DNA of 64,000 bases from CAZEPJ01 sp964514105 (GTDB lineage: Bacteria > Desulfobacterota > Desulfocorpusculales > Desulfocorpusculum), in the NCBI GenBank assembly GCA_964514105.1, contig CAZEPJ010000016.1, forward strand, positions 1 to 64,000. Direction: 5' to 3'. The translations under genes and the position numbers were made by a program. This document shows, one piece after another, positions 34,688 to 43,518 of the stretch. How positions within the stretch are numbered: position 1 is the first letter of the stretch; each line of letters starts with the position of its first letter. The notes under the pieces were generated by a model. It was not told where the DNA came from. It worked only from the letters and a program-made list of their open reading frames with translations, and made no database searches.

Positions 34688-35970
34688 CGGATGGACCACT
34701 GCGCCGCCTCCTGCCCCTGGATCATGGCCTCCTCCATGGTCCCGTACCCCCACGCCCCGTATCGCCCCGCGCACCGGATGCCCTGGGCCTCCAGAAAGGC
34801 CATGGCCCGGGGAAGGATCTCCAGCCGGGCGTGGTCATGAACCACGTACGCCACGGGGAGCTTCAGGGGATCCGCCACGTCCACCTCTCCCAAGTCCCCG
34901 AGCAACCCCGAGGCGACCAGGCCCCGGAGACACGCCTGGACCCACCCCGGGCCCAGGGCCTCCACCGTGTGTCCGGAGACCTCCACGTACAGGGCGCTGC
35001 ACCCTGGTGGGGCCAGGTGGGGCCCGAAGGCCGTGTAGCACCCCACGCGGAAGAAGGGGTATCGCGACTCCGGGAAGTAGATCCAGTGCTGGTCGCTCAC
35101 GTCCGCCCGTCTGACCCCCACGTTGAGCACCCAGACCGTCACCCAGCGAAGCCTCTCCGCCATCTGGGCGAGCCACTCCGGACGGGGATGCAGCATCCCC
35201 AGGAGGTGAGGAAGCGCAATGGTGGAGACCATCCGGTCGTAGGGAACCCTCTCGCCCCGTTGCGTCACGGCCACCCTTTCCTGCCACAGGACCCTGCCCA
35301 CGCCGCAACCCGTGCGCACGGCGGAAAGGCCCCTGGCCAGGGCCCGGGCAAGGGTCTCGATCCCCCCGTGGGACGGATAAAGAAAGGTGGGATTGTAGCC
35401 GAGGTGGGCTTGGATCTCCCCCCGCGAGCCGCCCACCACCTGGTCCACCGAGGGGCGGGGGATCGACCACTCGATTCCCCGGACCGAGAGCTCTTGCGGC
35501 GGGATGCCCCACAGCTTCCGGCAGTACGGGAAGAAGAAGTGGCGGGCCATCCCGGCGCCGAAGGCCCTTGTGACCCACGAGGCGTAGTCCCTCTCCGACG
35601 GCGGCGGCTCGCCGTTGGCGGCCTCGGCCAGAAAACCATCCAGACACTCCTTCATGATCTCGGGCGGCAGGAACCCCAGGTGGGCCTGGAACGGATACGG
35701 GACGCTGGAGCCATGGATGAAGATGGAGGCCCTCCTCTGGAAGGCCCGCAGCTGGCCGCCCAGGAGCTCCGCCACCATCCCGCCGATGGCCGCATCCCGG
35801 CAGCAGAGCAGATGGCCCGAGTAGTCGAAGGTGTAGCCCTCCACGCCCAGAGAGCGACACAGCCCCCCCACCCCATTCTCCCTCTCGAGAAGGAGGTACC
35901 GGACCCGTTCTTTCTCCAGACAATGGGCCGCGCTCAAACCGGCGAGCCCGCCTCCCGCGATGAGGATCAT
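34684..35970 (-). CDS. FAD-dependent amine-oxidase/UDP-galactopyranose mutase-like protein
   Basis: A 428-residue flavoprotein of the amine oxidase/protoporphyrinogen oxidase-like fold, a group that includes UDP-galactopyranose mutase relatives found in polysaccharide clusters. FAD-binding IAGGGLAGLSAAH is at residues 4-16 and ERENGVGGLCRS near 30-41. FPYCRKLWGIPPQELS near 148-163 resembles the substrate region of UGM-like proteins. AAAGGA lies 5 bases before the ATG. The C-terminal GAWGYGTMEEAMIQG is the second FAD-binding element. The stop overlaps the following GT4. A sugar-nucleotide rearrangement or oxidation role is inferred from context; the exact reaction is unknown. Confidence 0.75.
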   Translation of the reverse strand: MILIAGGGLAGLSAAHCLEKERVRYLLLERENGVGGLCRSLGVEGYTFDYSGHLLCCRDAAIGGMVAELLGGQLRAFQRRASIFIHGSSVPYPFQAHLGFLPPEIMKECLDGFLAEAANGEPPPSERDYASWVTRAFGAGMARHFFFPYCRKLWGIPPQELSVRGIEWSIPRPSVDQVVGGSRGEIQAHLGYNPTFLYPSHGGIETLARALARGLSAVRTGCGVGRVLWQERVAVTQRGERVPYDRMVSTIALPHLLGMLHPRPEWLAQMAERLRWVTVWVLNVGVRRADVSDQHWIYFPESRYPFFRVGCYTAFGPHLAPPGCSALYVEVSGHTVEALGPGWVQACLRGLVASGLLGDLGEVDVADPLKLPVAYVVHDHARLEILPRAMAFLEAQGIRCAGRYGAWGYGTMEEAMIQGQEAAQWSIR

Positions 35971-36028
35971 CCGGGTCCTTTCCGCCCCCGCGCCGCTGGG
36001 GCCCTCGGCCCTGCCCTGGCCAAGGCGC

Positions 36029-37024
36029 TCACAGCCCCATGTCGATCTTCTTCAGGAGGTACCCCAGCCCCCACCCCGCCCCCGCCACGCCGCCCAGGAT
36101 CAGGATGGCCCCCAGGGCCGAGCTGTGGATCATGGCCAGTGCGGCCAGCCCCAGCAGCAGCGCCAGGGCGTAGCTGCACAGCACCGTCTGGCGCGTGGAG
36201 AGGCGCCACCTGCGGAGCCGAAGGGCGAAGTGGTCCGGGCTGCCGAACAGGATCCGCATGCCCCGTCTCCAGCGGATGTAGGTGACGAAGGCCATGTCGA
36301 AGATGGGGACCCCCAGGATCAGGAGCGGCGCCAGGAAGCCGATCCGGTTCTCGGCGGTGTAGCTGCCGATCATGGAGAGAGAGGCGAGCATGCAGCCGAG
36401 GAACAGGCTCCCCATGTCCCCCAGGTAGATCTTGGCGGGATGGAAGTTGAACCTGATAAACCCCCCCAGGGCCCCGCCGAGGGACACGGCCATGATGGCG
36501 ATGACGGGCCGGTCGTTGAGCACGGCCACATAGAAAAGCACCATGGCACAGATGCCCGCCACGCCGCAGGCGAGCCCGTCCATGATGTCGATGATGTTGA
36601 AGGCGTTGGTGATCCCGACGATCCAGAGGATGGACAGGGGCAGCTCCACCCAGGTGGGGAGGAAGGCGATCTCGATGCGGATCCCCGACTTGACCAGGAC
36701 GAAGGCGGCCAGGAGCTGGCCCGTCAGCTTCACATACGGCGACAAGAACCCCATGTCGTCGATGAGGCCCAAAAGCAGGACCAAGGTCCCACCCAGGAGC
36801 AGCCCCAGGACCCGCTGGTCGAAGGTGAAGGTCAGGCACAGGGTGACGAGGAACGCCAAATACACGGCGAGCCCTCCCAGGTACGGGACCGGCTCTTCCT
36901 GCCGCTTGAGGCGTCCGTCCGGCCGGTCCACGATGCCGAACCGGATGGCCGCCTGGCGCATGATGGGGGTGAGGTAGAAGGCCAGGAGGAAGGAGAGGAT
37001 GAGGGACAGGACGTAGAGTGTCAT
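36029..37024 (-). CDS. WecA/MraY-family sugar-phosphate transferase
   Basis: A 331-residue polytopic enzyme of the polyprenyl-phosphate N-acetylhexosamine-1-phosphate transferase family. Conserved elements: DRPDGRLKRQEEPVPYLGG (about 33-51), the Mg-binding LIDD near 86-89, NAFNIIDIMDG near 140-150, and HPAKIYLGDMGS near 197-208. About ten membrane helices are visible. It would load the first sugar on undecaprenyl phosphate and so start the glycan built by the cluster. The ATG at 37024 overlaps the asparagine synthase stop (ATGA). MraY is unlikely because this copy lies among glycan genes and lacks cell-wall neighbours. Confidence 0.9.
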   Translation of the reverse strand: MTLYVLSLILSFLLAFYLTPIMRQAAIRFGIVDRPDGRLKRQEEPVPYLGGLAVYLAFLVTLCLTFTFDQRVLGLLLGGTLVLLLGLIDDMGFLSPYVKLTGQLLAAFVLVKSGIRIEIAFLPTWVELPLSILWIVGITNAFNIIDIMDGLACGVAGICAMVLFYVAVLNDRPVIAIMAVSLGGALGGFIRFNFHPAKIYLGDMGSLFLGCMLASLSMIGSYTAENRIGFLAPLLILGVPIFDMAFVTYIRWRRGMRILFGSPDHFALRLRRWRLSTRQTVLCSYALALLLGLAALAMIHSSALGAILILGGVAGAGWGLGYLLKKIDMGL

Positions 37025-38994
37025 GGGTGCCAATGCCTCAGCCAGGCCTGGAACATGAGCACGTCCCACAGGAGGTATTGCCAATTGCGTTGACCCGAGA
37101 GGTGTTCACGCCACTTCTCCTTGACCGGCTCGGGATTCAGGTAGCCTCGCTCCGTGAGGGAACGTTCCTCTAGGAGTTCCTCTGCCCAACCTCGGAGAGG
37201 CCCCCTCAGCCATTCGCCGATGGGTATTCCGAACCCCATCTTGGGGCGATCCACCAGTTCTCTGGGCACATGTCGATAGAGGAGCTGCCGGAGTATGCGT
37301 TTGCCAGTCCCGTTTCGTATCTTCATGGGCAGAGGAAGGCTCCAGGCGAACTCCACCACCCGATGATCCAGGAGGGGCAGGCGGGTCTCCAGGCTCACGG
37401 CCATGGCCGCCCGATCCACTTTGACCAGGATATCGTCCGGGAGGTACGTGACCATGTCCCAATACATCATGCGATGGAACAGATCCGCAAGAGGCGGCCA
37501 TCGGCCGCCATGGGCCGTTCCGGGATCCTCCTGGTTCATGGGGACGACACCGTGGCTGGGTCGCCAATGGGAGACTAGGTCCGTATACAGGTGTTCCGTG
37601 GAGCCAAAATCCAGGACGTCGGCGAGCTTGAACAGCTTGTCCCCCCAACGGGGAGACCGTTTGCGGCCGAACACCAATGGGGCACTCCACCCCAGCATCG
37701 CGTCCCAAACTTGGGGCGTGCGGCTCCGTATTACCCGGGTGAGACCCAACCGGAGGTGGAGCGGCATCCAACCCATGCGATTCCACATGGCCATGCCGCG
37801 AAAGTACCTCGGGTAACCTCCGAAGAGTTCGTCTCCCCCGTCGCCGGAGAGTGACACGGTGACATGCCGTCTGGCCAGCCGTGCGATGAGATGGGTCGGG
37901 ATTTGTGAGGAATCCGAAAAAGGTTCGTCGTACAGGGTTGGAATCTCGGGGATGACCTCCTGGGCCTCCTGGGGGCTAACGTACAACTCCGTGTGGTCGG
38001 TGCCCAAGTGTTTGGCCACGCGGGCGGCCTCCCTGGCCTCGTTGTAGTCCCACTGGTGGAAGCCCACGGTGAAGGTCCTCACCGGCACCCTGCTTCGAGC
38101 CTGCATGAGGGCCACCACAACGGACGAATCCACCCCGCCCGAGAGGAACGCCCCGAGGGGCACGTCGGCGATCATCTGCCCCTCGATGGACTGGCCGAGC
38201 AGGTCCTCGAGGCGATCCAGTGCCGCCGCCTCATCGCCAGCAAAAGGATCCTTCTGGCCTCTGAGGGCCGTCTCCATCGCGTCCCAGTATGGCGTCGGTT
38301 CCGGCCATGTCCCCTGGATCCTGGACAGGCTACGGGCGGCAATGGAGATCCGGCAGGCCGGCGGAAGCTTCCGAATGGAGCGGTAAATGGACCAGGGGGC
38401 GGGGATGTAGTTGTGTCTCAACAGGAGCCCCACCGCCGCCGGGTCGACTTCGCCTCTCCATTTCGGATGCTCCCGCAGTGCCTTGAGCTCCGAGCCGAAA
38501 AGGAAGGTCCCGCCCGCCCAACCGTAATAGAGCGGTTTCTCACCCATGCGGTCCCGTGCGAGATGAAGGAGGCGCGCTTTGTGATCGTAGAGCGCAAACG
38601 CGAACATGCCGACGGATTCCCGCAGGGCCCCCTCGAGTCCCCAGCAGGAGATGGCGGCCAGAAAGACCTCCGTGTCAGAGTGCCCCCGCCAGGAGGGGGC
38701 CGCTCCCTCTTTCTCCAATTGCGCCCTGAGATCTTCGAAGTTGTAAATCTCGCCGTTGAAGACGATCACGTAGCGGCCGTCGGCCGACGGCATGGGCTGA
38801 TGGCCCTGGGGGGAAAGGTCGTTGATGGACAGGCGCCTGTGCGCCAGGGCGACTCCGGCCTCGGCGTCGACCCACACCCCCGCGTCGTCCGGCCCGCGAT
38901 GGCGAAGGGAAGTCGCCATGCGCTCTGCAACCGCCTGCAGGGAATCCCCGGACGACGAGGGGCTGGCGTCCATGAACCCAGCGATCCCGCACAT
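37021..38994 (-). CDS. asnB: Asparagine synthase (glutamine-hydrolysing), AsnB type
   Basis: A 657-residue class II amidotransferase. Cys2 directly after the initiator Met (MCGIAGF) is the glutaminase nucleophile; RHRGPDDAG (31-39) and FNGEIYNF (79-86) complete that domain. The synthase domain has the PP-loop SGGVDS (285-290). The need for Cys at position 2 fixes the start at ATG 38994, one codon inside the ORF; it shares one base with the upstream stop (TGATG). In surface-glycan clusters such proteins often amidate uronic acids rather than make free asparagine, and that is likely here given GTs on both sides. Confidence 0.85.
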   Translation of the reverse strand: MCGIAGFMDASPSSSGDSLQAVAERMATSLRHRGPDDAGVWVDAEAGVALAHRRLSINDLSPQGHQPMPSADGRYVIVFNGEIYNFEDLRAQLEKEGAAPSWRGHSDTEVFLAAISCWGLEGALRESVGMFAFALYDHKARLLHLARDRMGEKPLYYGWAGGTFLFGSELKALREHPKWRGEVDPAAVGLLLRHNYIPAPWSIYRSIRKLPPACRISIAARSLSRIQGTWPEPTPYWDAMETALRGQKDPFAGDEAAALDRLEDLLGQSIEGQMIADVPLGAFLSGGVDSSVVVALMQARSRVPVRTFTVGFHQWDYNEAREAARVAKHLGTDHTELYVSPQEAQEVIPEIPTLYDEPFSDSSQIPTHLIARLARRHVTVSLSGDGGDELFGGYPRYFRGMAMWNRMGWMPLHLRLGLTRVIRSRTPQVWDAMLGWSAPLVFGRKRSPRWGDKLFKLADVLDFGSTEHLYTDLVSHWRPSHGVVPMNQEDPGTAHGGRWPPLADLFHRMMYWDMVTYLPDDILVKVDRAAMAVSLETRLPLLDHRVVEFAWSLPLPMKIRNGTGKRILRQLLYRHVPRELVDRPKMGFGIPIGEWLRGPLRGWAEELLEERSLTERGYLNPEPVKEKWREHLSGQRNWQYLLWDVLMFQAWLRHWHP

Positions 38995-40169
38995 CACCGG
39001 ATCCCCACCATCCGCCTCCGCCTCTCAACCGCAGAATTCAGCACCCGGATGGTCTCCTCCACCATCCTCTCCGCGCCGAAGTTCTCGACGATCCTCTCCC
39101 GAGCTCGCGTGCCAAGCGTTGCCAGGTCCAATTCGAGGCACTCGCTCCAGGCTCGCGCCAGGGCATCCGGATCCCGGGGAGGCACCACCAACCCGGTGTC
39201 TCCCACCAAGTAGGCGCAGTCTCCGACATCGGTGACCACGCACGGTACGCCGCACGCCATGGACTCGCCCACGGCATTGGGAAACCCTTCTCCGAAAGCA
39301 GACGACAGGGTTGTCACGTCGAAAGCATTGTACACGGCGGGCATGTCGCTCCGTTCTCCCAGCCAGATGAGATTTGGGGAGACCCCCAAGGCCTCGGCGA
39401 GGTCTTTCAGAGCACGGAGCCGTCCCCTTCTGTCCGCACCGACGCACACGAACTTCACGTCCTTTCTGCGGCATGCGAGCAGGGCAGCAGCCCTCACAAA
39501 GGTCTCGTGATCCTTCATGGGGTCCAGTCGAGCCACAAGCCCGATGGCCTTTTCATCCGGGTTGATCCCCCATGCCCCCCTCGTATGGGCACCAAGCTCC
39601 GCATCCGGGCAAAACCTCGCGAGATCGACTCCGTTGGGGATCACGGCGATCTTGTCGGACGGATAGCCCTTGGATACCAGGTGTCTATGACCCGCTTGCG
39701 AGTTCACTACGATCCTGTTCGTCCATGGGCTGAGGATCCTCAAGAGGAGATCCTCGACCCGCCAGATCCAGTCATAAAGAGTCAGATCCATGTTCGACGC
39801 CCGGATCCCCCAGACGACCGCCAGTGCGGGAAAGCAGGCCCGCAAGAACACGCAGACGATGTTGCCAGCGCCCAGATATCCGTGAACCAGGTCGGGCCTC
39901 AGCCTCTTCACGAGATCCAAGATCCTCGCTGAGAACCTGAACAGGTCCCAGCGGCCTCGCTTCCCGAGCACGAACACCGGAACTCCCTCTCCCCTGAGTT
40001 CCAGCTCCAGCCCTCCTCCGCCGTAGAAACTCGCTATGGCTATGGGATGACCCATCCTGTGCAATCCGGCTGCGAGAATCGCCAACTGTCGTTCCGCGCC
40101 GCCCGTGCGAAGGGAACGGACAATGAGAAGCACCTTCCCGCAAGGGTCCTTGGCGCCCGGCGGCATCAT
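38994..40169 (-). CDS. Glycosyltransferase family 4 (GT-B)
   Basis: A 391-residue GT4 enzyme. VLLIVRSLRTGGAERQ near the N-terminus is the typical acceptor-site loop. GLVARLDPMKDHETFVRAA marks the start of the donor domain, and SSAFGEGFPNAVGESMACG has the E-x7-E nucleotide-sugar motif. The preferred start is one of two adjacent ATGs at 40169/40166; a longer TTG start is in frame but overlaps the preceding GT. It closely resembles in layout the GT4 at 47147-48295 (both have a G(E/Q)xFPN motif followed by CGVPCV and SDVGD/TDVGD), suggesting related donors. It joins AsnB with a one-base overlap. Confidence 0.85.
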   Translation of the reverse strand: MMPPGAKDPCGKVLLIVRSLRTGGAERQLAILAAGLHRMGHPIAIASFYGGGGLELELRGEGVPVFVLGKRGRWDLFRFSARILDLVKRLRPDLVHGYLGAGNIVCVFLRACFPALAVVWGIRASNMDLTLYDWIWRVEDLLLRILSPWTNRIVVNSQAGHRHLVSKGYPSDKIAVIPNGVDLARFCPDAELGAHTRGAWGINPDEKAIGLVARLDPMKDHETFVRAAALLACRRKDVKFVCVGADRRGRLRALKDLAEALGVSPNLIWLGERSDMPAVYNAFDVTTLSSAFGEGFPNAVGESMACGVPCVVTDVGDCAYLVGDTGLVVPPRDPDALARAWSECLELDLATLGTRARERIVENFGAERMVEETIRVLNSAVERRRRMVGIR

Positions 40170-40197
40170 CCCTTCAACAAGACAGACGTCGTCCCTG

Positions 40198-41301
40198 TCA
40201 GCGACGTCTTCTCTCAACAACTTGCTGGATCAGATTCTCCCATTGGGTCAACACCACAGCCGGCGAAAACCGCTCGCGGACCTCTGCCGCTGCCTCGCCC
40301 AGTCGGTTTCGCAAGGTGGCGTCGTCCATCATCTGCCTCAAGGCCGCAGCCAAAGCGCCGACGTCCTCGGCGGGCACCAGCAACCCATCCTCGCCGTGAG
40401 TCACTATCTCAGCCGGACCGCTTGGGCAAGCCGAAGCAATCACCGGGCAGCCCATCCCCATTGCTTCCAGCAAGACATTCGGAAACCCCTCATACCGGGA
40501 CGGCAGGACGAACAACGCAGCCCGAGCCATCCATCTCTCGGGATCCTGGACAACGCCTGGCATCTCAAGAGCATCCTCAACATTCAACTCCCTCGACAGT
40601 CTCTGGAGACTGCTTCGTTCTGGTCCCTCTCCCAGAAGAACCAAACGATAACCGCACTTTCTACATCCGCTGCGCGCAAACGCTCGAATGAGCAGATCGA
40701 AACCCTTCTGGCGGTCGAGCCGGCCCACTGCCAGGATTTCGTTCTTTCTTCGTGATCCGGGCGGTGGGACTTCTGGTAAGGATCGGACAAAATTTGGAAT
40801 TATACACACTTTGTTGCTTGGAACAACTCCTCTCGCCCAATTGGCAACCGACTGAGTCTGGACAACAACAGCATCCGCCATGGGATAAACTGCCCTTCTC
40901 GCTACATCCCACGTTCGTCCGACAAAATGCTTTCTTGGATCAACGCGTTCTGACAAAATAATAGGAATACCCTTTCCTATCAAAGCAGATGTGACTCGAA
41001 CATTGTTTTTCTCTATGAAACTAACTACACAATCTGGATTGAACGTTAAAACAGCCTTTCGAATGATTCTAAATCTTTGAATACTATTTCTTAAACTCTG
41101 AACAAACCAGCTTGATTTACGGAGTAGATCTAACCTAATCCTAACCACATCTGAATGAAGCAGATAATGGTCGCGGATATTTGCCGATCCTGTCATGATT
41201 CCAACTGACATACCTCTTTCAGACCATGAATTTGCAATCTCGCTAATAACCCTCTCGGCTCCTCCGGCAGATAGTGACGAACATGTCAAAAGAACTCTCA
41301 T
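40198..41301 (-). CDS. Glycosyltransferase family 4 (GT-B), AT-richer
   Basis: A 367-residue GT4 enzyme. MRVLLTCSSLSAGGAERV is the N-terminal loop, VGRLDRQKGFDLLIRAF starts the donor domain, and PSRYEGFPNVLLEAMGMG carries the E-x7-E. It resembles the PglJ/PglH/WbnH-type N-acetylgalactosamine transferases. Its first third (about 40770-41300) is markedly richer in A and T than the surrounding genes and uses codons such as AAA, ATT and TCT far more often, which suggests recent acquisition. The upstream 88 bases to the methyltransferase are also AT-rich. It is followed directly by another GT4. Confidence 0.85.
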   Translation of the reverse strand: MRVLLTCSSLSAGGAERVISEIANSWSERGMSVGIMTGSANIRDHYLLHSDVVRIRLDLLRKSSWFVQSLRNSIQRFRIIRKAVLTFNPDCVVSFIEKNNVRVTSALIGKGIPIILSERVDPRKHFVGRTWDVARRAVYPMADAVVVQTQSVANWARGVVPSNKVCIIPNFVRSLPEVPPPGSRRKNEILAVGRLDRQKGFDLLIRAFARSGCRKCGYRLVLLGEGPERSSLQRLSRELNVEDALEMPGVVQDPERWMARAALFVLPSRYEGFPNVLLEAMGMGCPVIASACPSGPAEIVTHGEDGLLVPAEDVGALAAALRQMMDDATLRNRLGEAAAEVRERFSPAVVLTQWENLIQQVVERRRR

Positions 41302-41389
41302 ATCATGAATTGGATCTTTTCCTTTTGAATCTGTATAAAATGGCTATCTTCTCGGTATAGTCCATTGGTAAACTGAGTAATTAATTCAC

Positions 41390-42262
41390 TTAACTTTTAT
41401 CCAACTGGAAAACAAACTCGTTATTCCCGCCATTTCTGTTCACCATCTTTGCCAGCGAGAATCCGCGTCGCCGGAAGAACTCAAACACATGGTCGGGTCT
41501 CGCCACCTCGAATGGGTATCCTCCGGCCCAATCGACGATATCCCGCCAAGGAGACATGCCACGGTCCCGATAGTAGCCCTTCCACGATGCGAACGGCTTC
41601 ATTCTCACCAGGTCCCACAATGTGAGCCGACCCCAAAATGCCACTGCGACGAACCCAAGGATCAGCCATTTCACGACGTTTGGTCCCTTGCAGTAAACCC
41701 TCTTCACGAGCCGCCACCTCCGGCTCTTGGGCCCCTGGTCGTTGTAAACGGCCAGGAAAAGCTTCCCGCCTTTCGGCTTTACCAAGGGGGTCACCAACTC
41801 GAAGCTCTTCCAAAGGGCTCCGGTGTGATGCAAGACACCCCATGCATAGACCACATCGAACTGCCCCAGTGATTTCAGAAAGTTCTCATCCAGAATGGAG
41901 CCTCGCTCCACCTCCCATTTCTTGTCGTCCGGGAAGTATCTTCGGCGCAACTCGGCTGTGCACCACACCGAGGAGGGGTCGTAGTCGAACGAATGGACGG
42001 CGGCCCCCATTCGTCTCGCCGCCAAGGAAAACAGGCCGCTCCCCGAGCCGATGTCCAGGAACGTCTTCCCCTCCAGATCCTCAACGTCCAGCATCCCTCT
42101 GAGGGAGGATATCGCCTTCTCGATTCGATCTTCGTTCAGGATCGCCAGAAAGGATTTCCAGTTCTCTCCAAAGGCAAACCGCTCCCCCTGAGCGATTTCC
42201 GACGATGAGCTCGTTCCTTCTTGGCCTCCGAAACCTGCCTTCTTCTCGATTCCCGAAGACAT
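41390..42262 (-). CDS. Class I SAM-dependent methyltransferase
   Basis: A 290-residue methyltransferase. Motif I is TFLDIGSGSGLFSLAARRMG near residues 66-85, with the acidic loop SFDYDPSS. FDVVYAWGVLHHTG near 135-148 is motif II/post-motif. The C-terminal 120 residues include one hydrophobic stretch (VVKWLILGFVAVAFWG), so the enzyme may associate with the membrane, and a conserved GYPFEVARPDHVFEFF typical of glycan-cluster methyltransferases. Likely O- or N-methylation of a sugar residue. It lies between two GT4 genes in the same direction. Confidence 0.8.
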   Translation of the reverse strand: MSSGIEKKAGFGGQEGTSSSSEIAQGERFAFGENWKSFLAILNEDRIEKAISSLRGMLDVEDLEGKTFLDIGSGSGLFSLAARRMGAAVHSFDYDPSSVWCTAELRRRYFPDDKKWEVERGSILDENFLKSLGQFDVVYAWGVLHHTGALWKSFELVTPLVKPKGGKLFLAVYNDQGPKSRRWRLVKRVYCKGPNVVKWLILGFVAVAFWGRLTLWDLVRMKPFASWKGYYRDRGMSPWRDIVDWAGGYPFEVARPDHVFEFFRRRGFSLAKMVNRNGGNNEFVFQLDKS

Positions 42263-42357
42263 ACCGCCCGCTCCTCAAGTCAATGGCATTCCCTTCCCTG
42301 GTCCGCAACGTGATTCCGTTGCTTCCTGCCCCCTTGCCTCGGGGATCTCTGCGGCCA

Positions 42358-43518
42358 TCAGCGATCGGAAAGACGTTCATACAACCTGACGTATTGATCG
42401 GCCACCGTCTCGATGGCATAAACCCTCTCCGCGCGGTGCCTGGCCAATGCGCCCAACGTTGCGGCCGCTTTCCACCGGGTCGCCAATCGGGACATGGCCT
42501 CCGCCAGTGCGTCCACGTCACCCGAGGGAGTCAGTATGCCGGCCCTCCCTTCGTCGAGCACCTCCCGATTGGGAGGGATGTCGTTCGCGATGCAGGCGAC
42601 CCCGCCTGCCATGCCCTCCAAAAGAGCATTGGACATGCCCTCCCCGAACGAAGGCTGAACCAGCACGTCAGCCCATTCCAGCCAAGGATAAGCAGGGCTG
42701 AAACCAACCAGCCGAGTGCGCTCTCTGGCGTGGGTAAGGGACCCCAGCAGTCTCCGTATCTCTTGCTCTCTTTCCCCTCCTCCCACCAGATTCAGCTCAC
42801 ATCCGGGAACGTCCCGCGCCAGCCGGTCGAAGGCAAGGAGCAAAGCGTTGAAGTCCCGGAAGGGATTGCTCGTGAGCCTGCCGAGGTAGAGGAAATGCCT
42901 TGCATAGGAGGCGATCGGGCGCGTCCGATGATGCATTTCAACGCCGTTGGGGATCTTAACGATCTTCTTCTCGTCGGTCCCGCTCGCGATCAGATCCCCC
43001 ATGATCTGATTCGACGTGGCTATCCAGCAGTCCATTCGCTCCACCATTCTCCGGACCGGCGCCGATCCCAACCGAAGGCTCCTCCTGAATGACTCAAGGT
43101 CGAAATAGTCCCCACCAGCCGCCACCTTGCATATGACCGGTTTCCTTGCGCGCTTCCCTGCCTCCATGACGAAATAACTCAAAGCGGTTGCAACGTGGAC
43201 GTGGATAACGTCAAAGCGCCGAGCCACGCGGTTCACCGCGCGTTGCACCTGAAACGCTCTCAGCAACGTGTTCAACGGGCCATATCCGCGAACTCCACGG
43301 GCATACCTGCCCAAGTCAATAAGTGGGAAACGACGAATGATCAAGGGGCCAACTGCCTCACGTTTGGGCCAACTCCGCTCCCACTGAGGAGTGAGCACCT
43401 CCACCCTATGTCCCTTTTGTATGAGAGCGAGGGAGAGTTTCTTGGCCTGGTTCTCTGCCCCGCCGACGATGGGATGGAACTGACCCGGGCACATCAAGAC
43501 ATTCAGCGCGCCCGCCAC
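42358..43518 (-). CDS. Glycosyltransferase family 4 (GT-B)
   Basis: A 386-residue GT4 enzyme; the N-terminal MCPGQFHPIVGGAENQAKK is a clear family hallmark. The donor domain shows YLGRLTSNPFRDFNALLLAF and QPSFGEGMSNALLEGMAGG with the E-x7-E. The start is uncertain: GTG 43518 overlaps the upstream TylF-like gene by 16 bases and gives the usual lead residues (LNVLMCPGQ), while ATG 43494 lies just after that gene. The longer ORF is a shadow. Acceptor and donor unknown; it belongs to the same surface-glycan assembly line. Confidence 0.85.
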   Translation of the reverse strand: MAGALNVLMCPGQFHPIVGGAENQAKKLSLALIQKGHRVEVLTPQWERSWPKREAVGPLIIRRFPLIDLGRYARGVRGYGPLNTLLRAFQVQRAVNRVARRFDVIHVHVATALSYFVMEAGKRARKPVICKVAAGGDYFDLESFRRSLRLGSAPVRRMVERMDCWIATSNQIMGDLIASGTDEKKIVKIPNGVEMHHRTRPIASYARHFLYLGRLTSNPFRDFNALLLAFDRLARDVPGCELNLVGGGEREQEIRRLLGSLTHARERTRLVGFSPAYPWLEWADVLVQPSFGEGMSNALLEGMAGGVACIANDIPPNREVLDEGRAGILTPSGDVDALAEAMSRLATRWKAAATLGALARHRAERVYAIETVADQYVRLYERLSDR

